Source: Rhizobium sophorae | GTDB lineage: Bacteria; Pseudomonadota; Alphaproteobacteria; Rhizobiales; Rhizobiaceae | Direction: 5' to 3' | DNA length: 64,000 nucleotides | NCBI RefSeq assembly: GCF_013087515.1 | Contig: NZ_JABFCN010000014.1 | Span: 161,742-225,741 of the forward strand | Shown: in pieces, positions 25,109 through 34,301 of the stretch | How positions within the stretch are numbered: position 1 is the stretch's first letter | How the letters are laid out: every line of letters begins with the position of its first letter | Position numbers and translations under genes: made by a program | The notes under the pieces: generated by a model | Told to the model about the DNA's origin: nothing | Seen by the model: the letters and a program-made list of their open reading frames with translations, nothing else | The model's database searches: none

Positions 25109-26151
25109 ATGAAGGGGATTCGCCAGCTTGCCGAACACCTAAATATCTCGATCGGCACGGTCTCCCGCGCGCTGAACGGCAAGCCCGATGTCAATCAGGA
25201 AACCCGCCGCGGGTGCTGGCGGCGGCCGAGGAGCTCGGCTATGTCGCGAACCAGTCTGGGCGGAGCCTGCGGCAGGGAGAGACGAAGGTCATCGGGTTGA
25301 TGATCGAATCCAGCAAGGAGACGGTCGAGAATGCCGACAACTTCTTCCTTGGCGTCACCAGCGGCCTGCAGAGCGTCTTTGCCCGCCACAAGCTCGACCT
25401 CCTCATGCTGCCCTGCCCGAGCGATGAGGACCCACACGAATATCTGAAGCGGATGGTGGCGCGGCGTATGGTCGATGCGATGATCATCTCGGACACGCAG
25501 CGCGTCGACCGGCGCATCGACTTTCTGTCGCGGGCGAAGATCCCCTTCGTCGCGCTCGGCCGCAGCCTTTCGGCCAGCAATTCTCCATGGATCGACCTCG
25601 ATTTCGAGGGCGTGGCCGACCACGCCGTCGAGCGGCTGATCGCGCTGGGCCACCGCCGGATCGTGATCACCGCGCCGTCGAGCGAGGTCAACCTCGGCTA
25701 TCTCTTTATCGAAAGCTATCGCCGAGCGCTCGAGCGGCACGATATTCCCTTCGACTCGTCACTCGTCATCCGCGTCAAGTCGAGTGAACAGGGCGGCTAT
25801 CAGGCGGCCCATGAGCTGCTTCTGCTCGAAGAGCGGCCGACGGCGGTGATCCTGATCTACGAGCTGATGGCGATCGGCCTTTACCGCCGCCTGATGGAAG
25901 CGGGCGTCATGCCCGGCCGCGACCTTGCGGTGATCGGCTTCCGCGATGCACCGCGCGCACGGTTCCTGCAGCCCTCGCTCAGTTGCTTTCGCATGTCACT
26001 CTACGATCTCGGCGTCGCGCTCGGCCGGATGCTTCTCGCCAACATGCCGGCCTATCGAGATTTCTATCCGGGAGGCGAGCGCAACATCATCTGGCCCCTC
26101 GAACTGATGCCGGGCGAAAGCGACGCGTTTCAGGTCCGGGTTACAGCTTGA
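25109..26151 (+). pseudogene. LacI-family regulator interrupted by a -1 frameshift
   Basis: The start at 25109 encodes a perfect LacI headpiece, MKGIRQLAEHLNISIGTVSR, followed by ALNGKPDVNQETR. The continuation VLAAAEELGYVANQSG...GETKVIGLMIES and the full effector domain lie in another frame from 25213 to 26151. The frames join around 25205-25213, where CGCCGCGGGTG would need one more base to read R-R-V-L-A-A. One base therefore appears to be missing. The intact version would have about 347 residues and would regulate the divergent sugar operon through the operator at 24941. Either the gene is inactive in this strain or the base call is wrong. Confidence 0.85.
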
Positions 26152-26213
26152 GCGCTATGGGTTTGCTTCCGGAAGCGGAAGCGTGGCCCGTCCATTCCAG
26201 CGGTAGCGACGCT

Positions 26214-27551
26214 TCATGTGCCAGCAGGGAAGAACCGGTTCTCCGGCCGCGGCAATCCGAGATGTTCGCGTAGCGTCGTGCCCTCGTATTCGCTGCGGAA
26301 TAGGCCGCGGCGCTGCAATTCGGGAACCAGCCGTTCGGTGACGTCGGTGAGACCCTGCGGCAGATAGGGGAAGACGATGTTGAAACCGTCCGAACCCTCC
26401 TCGTCAAGCCAGCGCTCCATCTCGTCGGCGATGCTGGCCGGCGTGCCGACGAAGGCGAGGCCGGCATAGCCGCCGTAGCGCTGTGCCAGCTGCCGCACCG
26501 TCAGATTTTCTTCGGCGGCAAGCTTCAGCACCTGGGCGCGGCCGGTCTTGCTGGCATTGGTGTCGGGAATATCGGCCGGCAGCGGCGCGTCGGGATCGAA
26601 GCCCGAAGCGTCATGGCCGAGTGCGATCGAAAGCGAAGCGATGGCGCTGTCGTAATGCACCAGGCTGTCGAGGGTGGCGCGTTTGGCACGTGCCTCGTCG
26701 ATGCTGTCGCCGACGATGATGAAGGCGGCGGGCAGGATCTTCAGATGGTCACGGTTGCGGCCGTTGGCTTCCATGCGGCCCTTGATATCGGCATAGAGCG
26801 CCTTGCCGGCGGCAAGATCGCGCGGCGAACAGAAGACCATCTCCGCGGTCTCGGCGGCAAGCTGGCGGCCGGGGTCCGACTGGCCGGCCTGGACGATGAC
26901 AGGCCAGCCCTGCGGCGGCCGGGCAATATTGAGCGGCCCGCGCACGCTCAGCTCCTCGCCCTTGTGGCCGAGCACATGCATCTTCTCCGGATCGAAGAAC
27001 AGGCCGCTTTCCCGGTCGCGGATGAAGGCATCGTCGGCGAAACTATCCCAGAGCCCGGTGACCACATCATAGAATTCCCGGGCGCGATGATAACGCTCGC
27101 CATGCTCCACATGCTCGTCGAGGCCGAAATTGAGCGCGGCATCAGGGTTCGACGTCGTGACGATGTTCCAGCCGGCGCGGCCGCCGCTGATATGGTCGAG
27201 CGAGGCGAAACGCCGGGCAATGTGATAGGGCTCGTCGAAGGTGGTGGAGGCCGTAGCGACGAGGCCGATGCGCTCCGTCACCGCTGCCAGCGCCGAGAGC
27301 AGCGTGAAGGGCTCGAAGGAGGTCACGGTGTGGCTGCGCCTGAGCGCCTCGACCGGCATATTGAGCACGGCAAGGTGATCGGCCATGAAGAAGGCGTCGA
27401 ATTTCGCCCGCTCCAACGCTTGTGCGAAGGACTTCAGATGGGCGAAATTGAAGTTGGCGTCGGGATAGGAACCGGGATAGCGCCAGGCGCCGGTATGCAG
27501 GCTGACGGGACGCATGAAGGCGCCGAGGCGCAACTGCCGTGAACGTGTCAT
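26214..27551 (-). CDS. LLM-class FMN-dependent monooxygenase (NtaA/SnaA/DszA family)
   Basis: Flavin-dependent monooxygenase of 445 residues in the bacterial luciferase-like superfamily, a two-component type that uses reduced FMN from a separate reductase. Typical blocks are HTGAWRYPGSYPDANFNF, FDAFFMADHLAVLNM, HISGGRAGWNIVTTSNP and QAGQSDPGRQLAAETAEMVF. These enzymes oxidise sulfones, sulfonates, sulfides, aminopolycarboxylates and similar compounds. The ATG at 27551 has AGGAAAATC upstream and is preferred over 27563. It is divergent from a DszC/SfnB-like flavoprotein, an arrangement typical of organosulfur scavenging loci. No flavin reductase gene is nearby. Confidence 0.9.
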   Translation of the reverse strand: MTRSRQLRLGAFMRPVSLHTGAWRYPGSYPDANFNFAHLKSFAQALERAKFDAFFMADHLAVLNMPVEALRRSHTVTSFEPFTLLSALAAVTERIGLVATASTTFDEPYHIARRFASLDHISGGRAGWNIVTTSNPDAALNFGLDEHVEHGERYHRAREFYDVVTGLWDSFADDAFIRDRESGLFFDPEKMHVLGHKGEELSVRGPLNIARPPQGWPVIVQAGQSDPGRQLAAETAEMVFCSPRDLAAGKALYADIKGRMEANGRNRDHLKILPAAFIIVGDSIDEARAKRATLDSLVHYDSAIASLSIALGHDASGFDPDAPLPADIPDTNASKTGRAQVLKLAAEENLTVRQLAQRYGGYAGLAFVGTPASIADEMERWLDEEGSDGFNIVFPYLPQGLTDVTERLVPELQRRGLFRSEYEGTTLREHLGLPRPENRFFPAGT

Positions 27552-27873
27552 GATTTTCCTCATGGATCGGGCAAGGCGGCCGCCCTGCCCCGCATTGGCG
27601 TTCTTTCTGCAACCGGCGCGGTGACGCACCTGACATCGGTTACGTAGGAGGTCCCCGTCGTCAAAACGAGACCGGGAGCGCCAGTTCTGGGCAGGAATTT
27701 TATCGCTTCCCAGGCGACCTCGTTGCATGAGTGTCGGACCGCAACACTAAACGGGGGCGGTCGAAGCCTGATAAGCAAACACTTTTTATTTTCCATCGCA
27801 TCTATAGAATTTGTGCTCTTATCTCGACGCTTAATTTCTTTCACCGATAGGCTCGTCAGAATTGGAGACATCG
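27552..27873. other. Divergent promoter region
   Basis: This 322-bp gap separates the LLM monooxygenase (minus) from the DszC/SfnB-like gene (plus). It must hold both promoters. The part before the plus-strand gene is AT-rich, with TATAGAAT near 27802 as a possible -10. No perfect operator palindrome, sigma-54 element or small gene could be supported. Confidence 0.5.
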
Positions 27874-29091
27874 ATGAACACAGTGCTGAGGCAAGCAGAT
27901 CAGATCCGGCCCGTGGCCGACCGTATCGGCAGCGATGATGAGGCGATCGCCACCGCCCGCAGACTGGCGGCGCAATTCGCCGCACGTGCCGCCGAGCGCG
28001 ACGCCGACCGGATCCTGCCATTTAGCGAACTCGATCTTCTCGCCCAGTCCGGCCTTCTGGCGATCACCGTGCCGGCGCAATATGGCGGGCTTGACGTTTC
28101 CAACGCCGTGCTTGCCGAGATCACCGCGATCCTGTCTGAGGCGGACGGTTCGATCGGCCAGATCCCGCAGAACCATTTCTATATCCTCGAGGCGCTCAGA
28201 ACCGACGGCGGCGAGGAGCAGCAGCGCTATTTCTTCGGCCGCGTGCTGGCCGGCGATCGTTTCGGAAATGCGCTATCCGAGCGCGGCACCAAGACGGTCG
28301 GCCACTACAATACGCGCATCACCCGCGACGGTCCGGGTTATCGGATCAACGGCCGCAAATTCTATTCGACCGGCGTCCTCTTCGCCGACTGGATCACCAT
28401 CTTCGCGCTCGATCCGGAGGATCGGTTGACCATGGCCTTCGTGCCGAAGGGCACCGAAGGTGTCGAGATCGTCGACGACTGGGACGGTTTTGGCCAGCGC
28501 ACCACCGGCAGCGGCACGACGATCCTCGACAATGTCTATGTCAGCGCCGATTCCGTGGTCTTCCATCACAAGGGCTTCGAGCGGCCGACGACGATCGGCT
28601 CCGTTGGTCAGATCATCCATGCCGGCGTCGACCTCGGTATCGCGCGGGCGGCCTTTGCCGAAACGCTGGAGTTCGTCAGGACGAAATCGCGCCCCTGGAT
28701 GGATAGCGGCCTTGAGCGTGCCTCAGACGATCCGCTGACGATCGCCAAGGTCGGCCAGATCGCCATTCGCCTGGAAGCTGCAACGGCTCTCGTGGAGCGC
28801 GCCGGGCACAAGGTCGATGCGGCGCAGGTCGAGACGACGGAGGAAAAGGTGATCGCGGCCACGCTGGCAGTCGCTGCGGCGAAGGTGCTGACGACCGAAG
28901 TGGCGCTCGAGGCCTCGAACACGCTTTTCGAGCTTGCCGGAACCTCGTCGGTGCAGGCCGGCCTCAACCTTGACCGCCACTGGCGCAATGCCCGCACCCA
29001 TACGCTGCACGATCCCGTGCGTTGGAAATATCACGTCGTCGGCAACTACCATTTGAACGGCGTTACGCCGCCGAAGAACGGCGCGCTCTGA
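27874..29091 (+). CDS. Acyl-CoA-dehydrogenase-fold flavin monooxygenase (SfnB/DszC-like)
   Basis: Flavoprotein of 405 residues with the acyl-CoA dehydrogenase fold: N-terminal helical domain (ARRLAAQFAARAAERDADR), middle beta domain (GNALSERGTKTVGHYNTRI, INGRKFYSTGVLFADW) and C-terminal helical domain ending NARTHTLHDPVRWKYHVVG. That last block is typical of DszC/SfnB-type proteins, which use flavin to oxygenate sulfur compounds rather than dehydrogenate acyl-CoA. The ATG at 27874 follows GGAG by 7 bases; the TTG at 27862 is unlikely. It is transcribed divergently from an LLM monooxygenase and converges on a paralogue at 29171. Confidence 0.88.
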   Translation: MNTVLRQADQIRPVADRIGSDDEAIATARRLAAQFAARAAERDADRILPFSELDLLAQSGLLAITVPAQYGGLDVSNAVLAEITAILSEADGSIGQIPQNHFYILEALRTDGGEEQQRYFFGRVLAGDRFGNALSERGTKTVGHYNTRITRDGPGYRINGRKFYSTGVLFADWITIFALDPEDRLTMAFVPKGTEGVEIVDDWDGFGQRTTGSGTTILDNVYVSADSVVFHHKGFERPTTIGSVGQIIHAGVDLGIARAAFAETLEFVRTKSRPWMDSGLERASDDPLTIAKVGQIAIRLEAATALVERAGHKVDAAQVETTEEKVIAATLAVAAAKVLTTEVALEASNTLFELAGTSSVQAGLNLDRHWRNARTHTLHDPVRWKYHVVGNYHLNGVTPPKNGAL

Positions 29092-29112
29092 AATCTTCCC
29101 CTCTTTCAAGCG

Positions 29113-29147
29113 AAAACCCCACCGCTGGTGTCGGCAGTGGGGTTTTT
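29113..29147. terminator. Bidirectional rho-independent terminator
   Basis: AAAACCCCAC pairs with GTGGGGTTTT across a short GC-containing loop, with T-runs on both strands. It lies between two convergent flavoprotein genes that end at 29091 and 29171, so it can stop transcription from both sides. Confidence 0.9.
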
Positions 29148-29170
29148 GCTTTCGATGAATGATGGCCGCC

Positions 29171-30379
29171 TCAGCTATAGAGGCTGACCTCCGGTATCTT
29201 GTCGTTCAGCACGAATTCACCGACTTCCTTCGCCTTGTAGAAGACGGGATCGTGCAGCGTATGGGTGCGGACATTGCGCCAGAACCGGTCGAAGCGGTAT
29301 TTGTCGGCCGTTGAGCGCGCGCCCGTCAGCTCGAAGACGCGCGAGGTGATGTCGAGCGAAACATGAGTGGCGTGGACCTTGGCGGCATAGGCTTCCGCCG
29401 CCGCCTCGCCGCGCTCGCGCGCGGTGACGTCGCGGCCGCGGGCAAGGCCCGCCTGCACGGCGGCTGCCGCACTGTCGGCAAGGGCCGCCGACGCCTTCAG
29501 CGCGGCGGTGAATTCGCCGATGCGTTCGAGGATATAAGGATCATCCGCCGCCCGCTCGACACCCGAGGTGATCCATGGCCGGGTCGTGTTGCGGACGTAA
29601 TCGACGGCCTCCTGCAGCGCGCCTTCCGCGGTGCCGAGATAGAAATTGACGAAGACCAGTTGGATGAACGGCGTATTGAAGGTCGACAGAACCGGCGGCG
29701 CCACATCGGGTGCAGCCGGCGCGCCGACGAAATCCTCCTCGTAGACGGGAAAGTCGCGGAACTCGACACTGCCGCTGTCGGACAGGCGCTGGCCGATATT
29801 GTCCCAGTCGTCGTTGGCGACGTAGCCCGGACGAGTGGTTGGCACGGCGAAGCCGGCGATCTTGTCGTCGAGCGTCGCATTGGCATTGATATAGTCGGAT
29901 ACCCGCGCCGCCGTGGAGAAGGACTTGCGTCCGTTCAGCACATAGCCGTTGCCGCGACGGGTGAGCACCAGCCCGGGATCGCGCGGATTGACGGCTGCAC
30001 CCCAATAGAGGTTCCTGGCGACGGTATCGCTGCCCAGCGCATGGGCGCGTGCGGCATCGAGCGCCCAGTAGATGTACTGGCTGTTGACATAGTGGTAGCC
30101 GAGCAGCTGGCCGATCGAGCTCTCGCCACGGGCGAGAATGCGCACCAGCCTCAGCCCGTCGACCCAATCGAGGCCTCCGCCGCCGATTTGCGTGGGATGC
30201 AGCGCATTGAGCAGCCCGACATTCTTCAATTTGACGATCTCGGCGAGCGGCGGACGGCCTTCGCGGTCGAGGTCGGCGGCGCGCCTCGACAGGTCGGCAG
30301 AGATCTCCAGGGCACGGGCAAAGAGGTCTTCGCGCGTCGGGTTGCGGCTGGCCGCGAAGATGACATTGGATTGGCTCAT
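29171..30379 (-). CDS. Acyl-CoA-dehydrogenase-fold flavin monooxygenase (DszC/SfnB-like)
   Basis: Second DszC/SfnB-like flavoprotein, 402 residues. Landmarks are ALHPTQIGGGGLDWVDGLRL, YHYVNSQYIYWALDAARAH, the flavin-contacting VLNGRKSFSTAARVSDY and the C-terminal FWRNVRTHTLHDPVFYKAKEVG. It shares the C-terminal fingerprint with the protein at 27874 but is otherwise clearly divergent, so it probably handles a different substrate. The start at 30379 removes a 107-residue antisense extension. It lies 80 bp downstream of a ribose-type binding-protein gene on the same strand and may be co-transcribed with it. Confidence 0.88.
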   Translation of the reverse strand: MSQSNVIFAASRNPTREDLFARALEISADLSRRAADLDREGRPPLAEIVKLKNVGLLNALHPTQIGGGGLDWVDGLRLVRILARGESSIGQLLGYHYVNSQYIYWALDAARAHALGSDTVARNLYWGAAVNPRDPGLVLTRRGNGYVLNGRKSFSTAARVSDYINANATLDDKIAGFAVPTTRPGYVANDDWDNIGQRLSDSGSVEFRDFPVYEEDFVGAPAAPDVAPPVLSTFNTPFIQLVFVNFYLGTAEGALQEAVDYVRNTTRPWITSGVERAADDPYILERIGEFTAALKASAALADSAAAAVQAGLARGRDVTARERGEAAAEAYAAKVHATHVSLDITSRVFELTGARSTADKYRFDRFWRNVRTHTLHDPVFYKAKEVGEFVLNDKIPEVSLYS

Positions 30380-30459
30380 GGGAGGAACTCCAATTCTCCA
30401 AAAGATGATCCGGCGGAGCCGCAGAGAGGCTTCCGCCGGAAGGATCGAAGTGCGTGGTC

Positions 30460-31506
30460 TCAGAACAGCTTGTCCGGGATCCAGCTGGCGGTCGCCGCAT
30501 CGCTCGTGCTGAACGCCGGGATCTTTTCGGCCAGTTCCTCGATCGTCTTGACGCCGGCTGCGCGCAGGCTTTCCTGCGTCAGAAGCGTCGGCTTCACGGT
30601 GATTTGGTGGGGAACCGTCTGCCCGGTGATTTGGAGTGCTGCGGCGCGAATGGAAACGGCGCCGACGACGGCAGGATTGGTCGCGACGGTTGCGACCCAA
30701 GGGCTCCCCTCCTCGGTGATTTCCTGGATATCGGCCGTCGAGACGTCGGCCGAATAGATCTTGAGCTTGTTTGCTATGCCGAGATCGTTGGCGGCGAGCT
30801 TCACGCCGCGAGCGAATTCGTCATAGGGGGCGAAGACGACCGAAATATCGGGATTGGCGGTCAGCACCGCCTTCGCCTGGTCGGCGGTCGAAGTCGCCGT
30901 CGTGTCGCTGACATTGCCGAAGCGGGCCTTTTCGACCACGCTTTTATTGTCCGACTTGAACTTGTCCCAGACTTCGTTGCGGCGGTCGAGCGGCGCAAAG
31001 CCCGCGACATAGACGTAGCCGGCGCTGAAGCTGTTGCCGTTGTCCTTCACCACCTGTTCAAGTGCGAGTGACGCGAGTTCGTGATCGCTCTGCTCCACCT
31101 GCGGAATCTTGGGATTGTTGAGGTTGACGTCGAAGGCCACGACCTTGATGCCCTTGTCGAGCGCCTGCTGCACGACGTCGCCGAGCGATTCCGGCAGGCC
31201 GTGGTCGATGACGATGCCGGAGACGCCGAGATTGATCGCCTGCAAGATCTGCTCGCGCTGTTCGGCGGCATCCTGCCGGCCGGGGAAGATGCGCAGGTCG
31301 ATATCCAGCGCCTTGGCCTGGGCTTCAGCCCCTGCCTGGTAGGCCTGGAAGAAATCGCCGGCCGAGATGTAGCTGATCAGAGCCACCTTGACGCCGCCCT
31401 TGTCGAAAGGGGCAGGAGCGCCGGACAGACCGTCGGCTCTTGCCCCTTGAATGAAAATGAACGGAATGACGGCGGCAGACAGTGCGAGCCGTGCGAGGGA
31501 TTTCAT
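30460..31506 (-). CDS. Ribose-type periplasmic substrate-binding protein
   Basis: Peripla_BP_4 family binding protein of 348 residues with a Sec signal peptide ending GARA-DGLSG. Blocks include VALISYISAGDFFQAYQAGAE at the ligand cleft, INLGVSGIVIDHGLPES and VVAFDVNLNNPKIPQ. The ATPase and permease genes of the same family start divergently at 31742, so the transporter is split across a divergent promoter. Its surroundings are flavin monooxygenases of the organosulfur type, which is unusual for this sugar-type class of importer. Confidence 0.9.
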   Translation of the reverse strand: MKSLARLALSAAVIPFIFIQGARADGLSGAPAPFDKGGVKVALISYISAGDFFQAYQAGAEAQAKALDIDLRIFPGRQDAAEQREQILQAINLGVSGIVIDHGLPESLGDVVQQALDKGIKVVAFDVNLNNPKIPQVEQSDHELASLALEQVVKDNGNSFSAGYVYVAGFAPLDRRNEVWDKFKSDNKSVVEKARFGNVSDTTATSTADQAKAVLTANPDISVVFAPYDEFARGVKLAANDLGIANKLKIYSADVSTADIQEITEEGSPWVATVATNPAVVGAVSIRAAALQITGQTVPHQITVKPTLLTQESLRAAGVKTIEELAEKIPAFSTSDAATASWIPDKLF

Positions 31507-31741
31507 CGTCGCGTTCCTTTTAGCAATCGGGAGCGTCGTCTGACAGGTCTGGCAGCCCTCGCGACGCGTCGGATTATTTAGATATAATCTCTATGGTTTT
31601 AGTAGATTAAATGATCCGATTTTATAGGCTGCGGGAGATTCTTTGTTTCCCGAGGACAGTTTGTGAGGGAATGGCGTGCCTGGAGTTCGACCGCCGGGAC
31701 AGGGCACACTCCGGCTTCGAATGCAGTCCCGGACACTATCG
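31507..31741. promoter_or_regulatory. Divergent promoter region of a ribose-type transporter
   Basis: The AT-rich middle contains TATAAT (31583-31588) within the inverted repeat GATTAT/ATAATC (31572-31589), a candidate -10 overlapped by an operator-like dyad. The region drives the binding-protein gene leftwards and the ATPase and permease genes rightwards. No regulator is encoded adjacent to it. Confidence 0.5.
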
Positions 31742-33226
31742 ATGCCGCTTCTTCACATTGAAAATATCACCCGCAGTTTCGGGTCGACGCGGGCGCTGGC
31801 CGGTGCTGATCTTTCGATCGAGCGCGGCGAGATCGTGGCGCTGATGGGGGCAAACGGCGCCGGCAAATCGACGCTGGTCAAGATCCTTTCCGGCGTGCTT
31901 CCAGCCGATGGCGGCATGGTCAGCCTGGATGGCCGCCCGTTTGCGCCGCGCAGTCCGGCCGAAGCGGCAAGGGCCGGTGTCGTCACCGTGCATCAATCGA
32001 CCGATCTCGTCGGCGCGGCCGGCCTGAGCGTTGCCGATGCCCTGCTGCTCAACTGGTTTGCCGATCGTAGCACGCCCTTTTTCGTCTCGCGTGCCGGCAT
32101 CCGCCGTGCGGCGCAGGCAATGCTCGATGTAGCCGGCTTCAGCCTGCCGCTCGACCGTGATTTCGGCGAACTCACCAGCGCCGACCGGCAGTTGGTGGCG
32201 ATCGCCCGGGCGCTTGCCAACCGCGCCGATCTCCTCATCCTCGACGAGCCGACGGCGAGCCTTTCCGGAGAGGAAAGCCGCCGTCTCTTCGATATTCTGC
32301 TGAGGCTTCGCAAGCGCGGCTTGGCGATCCTCTATATCTCGCACCGCACCGCCGATCTCGAAGCCGTAGCCGACCGCGCGCTCGTCATGCGCGGCGGCCG
32401 CGTCGTCGGCACCTTCTTGCGGCCGATCGATTTTTCGAGCGCCATCGAGACGATGATTGGCCGCAGACTGGATGCGGCCCGGCCGGATGCGCGGCCTGCG
32501 ACCGGTCCGGCGATTTTCGAGATGCGCGGTGCCCGCCTGCTTTCTGGGGCCGCCTCCTTCGATCTGACATTGCATGAGGGCGAGGTGGTGGCGGTGACCG
32601 GTGTGCTCGGCGCCGGCAAGAGCCGGCTGTTGTCGGCGATCTTCGGGGTGACGGCGCTTGCCGGCGGTGCGATGTTCCTCGGCGGCCGGCCCTACCGGCC
32701 GAAAGGCCCGGCCGAGGCGATTGCCGCAGGTGTGGCGATGGCGGCCGAAGACCGTCATCGTTCCTCGCTGATGCCGCCAGCATGGCCCGGCCATTCGCTG
32801 TCGGCGACGATCAGCCTGCCGCATCTTGGCAAATGGTATCCGCGCGGTTTCCTTGTCGGCGGCCGTGAACGACGCGAGGCCGAACAGGCGATCGCCCGTC
32901 TCGGCATCAAGGCCGCAGGTCCCCTCGCCTCGATCTGGTCGCTGTCCGGCGGCAACCAGCAGAAGGCGGTGATCGCCCGCTGGGAGGCGGAACCGAGCCG
33001 GCTGCTGCTGCTCGACGAACCCTTCCAGGGTGTCGACGTCGGCGCCCGTCACGACATCATCCGGGCAGTCCGCGCCCGCACCGACCGGGCCACGCTGATC
33101 GCGACCTCCGATCCGGAGGAGGCCTATGAGGTGGCCGACCGCATCCTCGTCATCGACCGCCACGTGTTGAGGCCCGCGCCAGATGGGGCCGCTCTTGTCT
33201 CCGCCATCCAGGGAATATCCGCATGA
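31742..33226 (+). CDS. Ribose-type ABC transporter ATPase (RbsA family, two domains)
   Basis: Tandem ATPase of 494 residues. The N-terminal domain has Walker A GANGAGKST and Walker B LLILDEPTASLS, but its signature is degenerate (LTSADRQ). The C-terminal domain has a variant Walker A (GVLGAGKSR), an intact signature LSGGNQQK and Walker B LLLLDEPFQGVD. Asymmetry of this kind is normal in RbsA proteins, where one site is weakly catalytic. The ATG at 31742 begins the homology (MPLLHIENITRSFG), but its ribosome site is poor; 31721 is an alternative. The permease start overlaps this stop by 4 bp. Confidence 0.88.
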   Translation: MPLLHIENITRSFGSTRALAGADLSIERGEIVALMGANGAGKSTLVKILSGVLPADGGMVSLDGRPFAPRSPAEAARAGVVTVHQSTDLVGAAGLSVADALLLNWFADRSTPFFVSRAGIRRAAQAMLDVAGFSLPLDRDFGELTSADRQLVAIARALANRADLLILDEPTASLSGEESRRLFDILLRLRKRGLAILYISHRTADLEAVADRALVMRGGRVVGTFLRPIDFSSAIETMIGRRLDAARPDARPATGPAIFEMRGARLLSGAASFDLTLHEGEVVAVTGVLGAGKSRLLSAIFGVTALAGGAMFLGGRPYRPKGPAEAIAAGVAMAAEDRHRSSLMPPAWPGHSLSATISLPHLGKWYPRGFLVGGRERREAEQAIARLGIKAAGPLASIWSLSGGNQQKAVIARWEAEPSRLLLLDEPFQGVDVGARHDIIRAVRARTDRATLIATSDPEEAYEVADRILVIDRHVLRPAPDGAALVSAIQGISA

Positions 33227-34284
33227 CGACCATCGATGACGACACTCTTCCACAGGCAAACGCCCGGCCAAAGGCATCGCCGCAAGCCCAAAGCAGCGGC
33301 CTCGCGGCTCTCGGGGCATTTCTCCGGGCGGGCGCGGTGTTCATCCTGCTGGCACTGCTCGTCGTCGGCTTCACCATCGCCCAACCCGCCTTCATCAACA
33401 TCGCCAATCTGATGAGCATTCTGCAGGCGGTGTCCGTCGTCGCCATTCTCGGTGCCGGCGTCACCGTCACACTGGCCGTCGGCGGTTTCGACCTGTCGAT
33501 CGGCGCGGTCGCCGCATCGAGCGTGATGGCGGCGAGTTACGCGATGATCGTCTGGCACCTTGATGCCTATGCGACGGTGCCGCTGGTACTCGCCTTTGGA
33601 GCCCTGATCGGCCTCGTCAACGCCTTCCTCATTGTGCGCCTGAAGGTGCCTGATCTCCTGGCGACGCTGGCGATGATGTTCCTGCTTTCCGGCCTGCAAC
33701 TGATCCCGACCGCCGGCCGATCGATTTCGGCCGGCCTCACTCTGCCCGACGGCTCGAAAGCGACCGGCGCCTACGATCCGGCTTTTCTGCTGATCGGCCG
33801 CTACAGCATCCTCGGCACCCTGCCTGTTTCCGTGGTGCTGATGGCGGTGGTCGCCGTCGCGCTCTTCATTCTCACCGAACGCACCCGCATCGGCCGGCTG
33901 TTGTTTGCGACCGGCGGCAACGAGGTCGCAACCCGGCTTGCCGGTGCCTCGACCGTGCGGCTGAAGACGCTCGCTTATGTCATATCGGGCACGCTGGCAT
34001 CGCTCGGTGGCATTGTCATCGCCGCCCGCGTCGGGCGTGGTGACATCTCGTCCGGCGGTTCGCTGCTGATGGATTCGGTCGCCGCCGCGTTGATCGGCTT
34101 TGCCGTCTTCAACCTGCGCCGCCCAAACGTGCTTGGCACCATTGCCGGCGCGGTCTTCGTCGGCGTGCTGCTGAACGGCCTCACCATGCTGAACGCTCCC
34201 TATTACACCCAGGATTTCGTCAAAGGCGCCGTGCTCGTCGGAGCCTTAGCGCTGACCTACGGCCTCGGCCGCAGCAATCCCTAA
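33223..34284 (+). CDS. Ribose-type ABC transporter permease (RbsC family)
   Basis: Permease of 353 residues. It has a polar N-terminal arm of about 30 residues, then many membrane segments with the family motif GGFDLSIGAVAASSVMAAS and the C-terminal RRPNVLGTIAGAVFVG. It overlaps the ATPase gene by ATGA. The next gene, an LLM monooxygenase, starts 18 bp downstream, so import and oxidative cleavage are probably co-expressed. Confidence 0.9.
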   Translation: MTTIDDDTLPQANARPKASPQAQSSGLAALGAFLRAGAVFILLALLVVGFTIAQPAFINIANLMSILQAVSVVAILGAGVTVTLAVGGFDLSIGAVAASSVMAASYAMIVWHLDAYATVPLVLAFGALIGLVNAFLIVRLKVPDLLATLAMMFLLSGLQLIPTAGRSISAGLTLPDGSKATGAYDPAFLLIGRYSILGTLPVSVVLMAVVAVALFILTERTRIGRLLFATGGNEVATRLAGASTVRLKTLAYVISGTLASLGGIVIAARVGRGDISSGGSLLMDSVAAALIGFAVFNLRRPNVLGTIAGAVFVGVLLNGLTMLNAPYYTQDFVKGAVLVGALALTYGLGRSNP

Positions 34285-34301
34285 TTCCAAGGAAGAAAAC
34301 C

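Noticed and set aside
27552..27873. Sigma-54 promoter for the organosulfur genes
   Set aside because: I looked for a TGGC-N7-TTGC-like element because some sulfone-utilisation genes use sigma-54, but found no convincing match.
32161..32232. Apparent loss of the ABC signature in the first domain of the RbsA-type ATPase
   Set aside because: A degenerate first signature is common in RbsA-type tandem ATPases and does not mean the gene is broken; the second signature is intact.
31736..33319. Minus-strand 527-codon open frame
   Set aside because: It lies opposite the two-domain RbsA-type ATPase, whose Walker and signature motifs fix the true coding strand.
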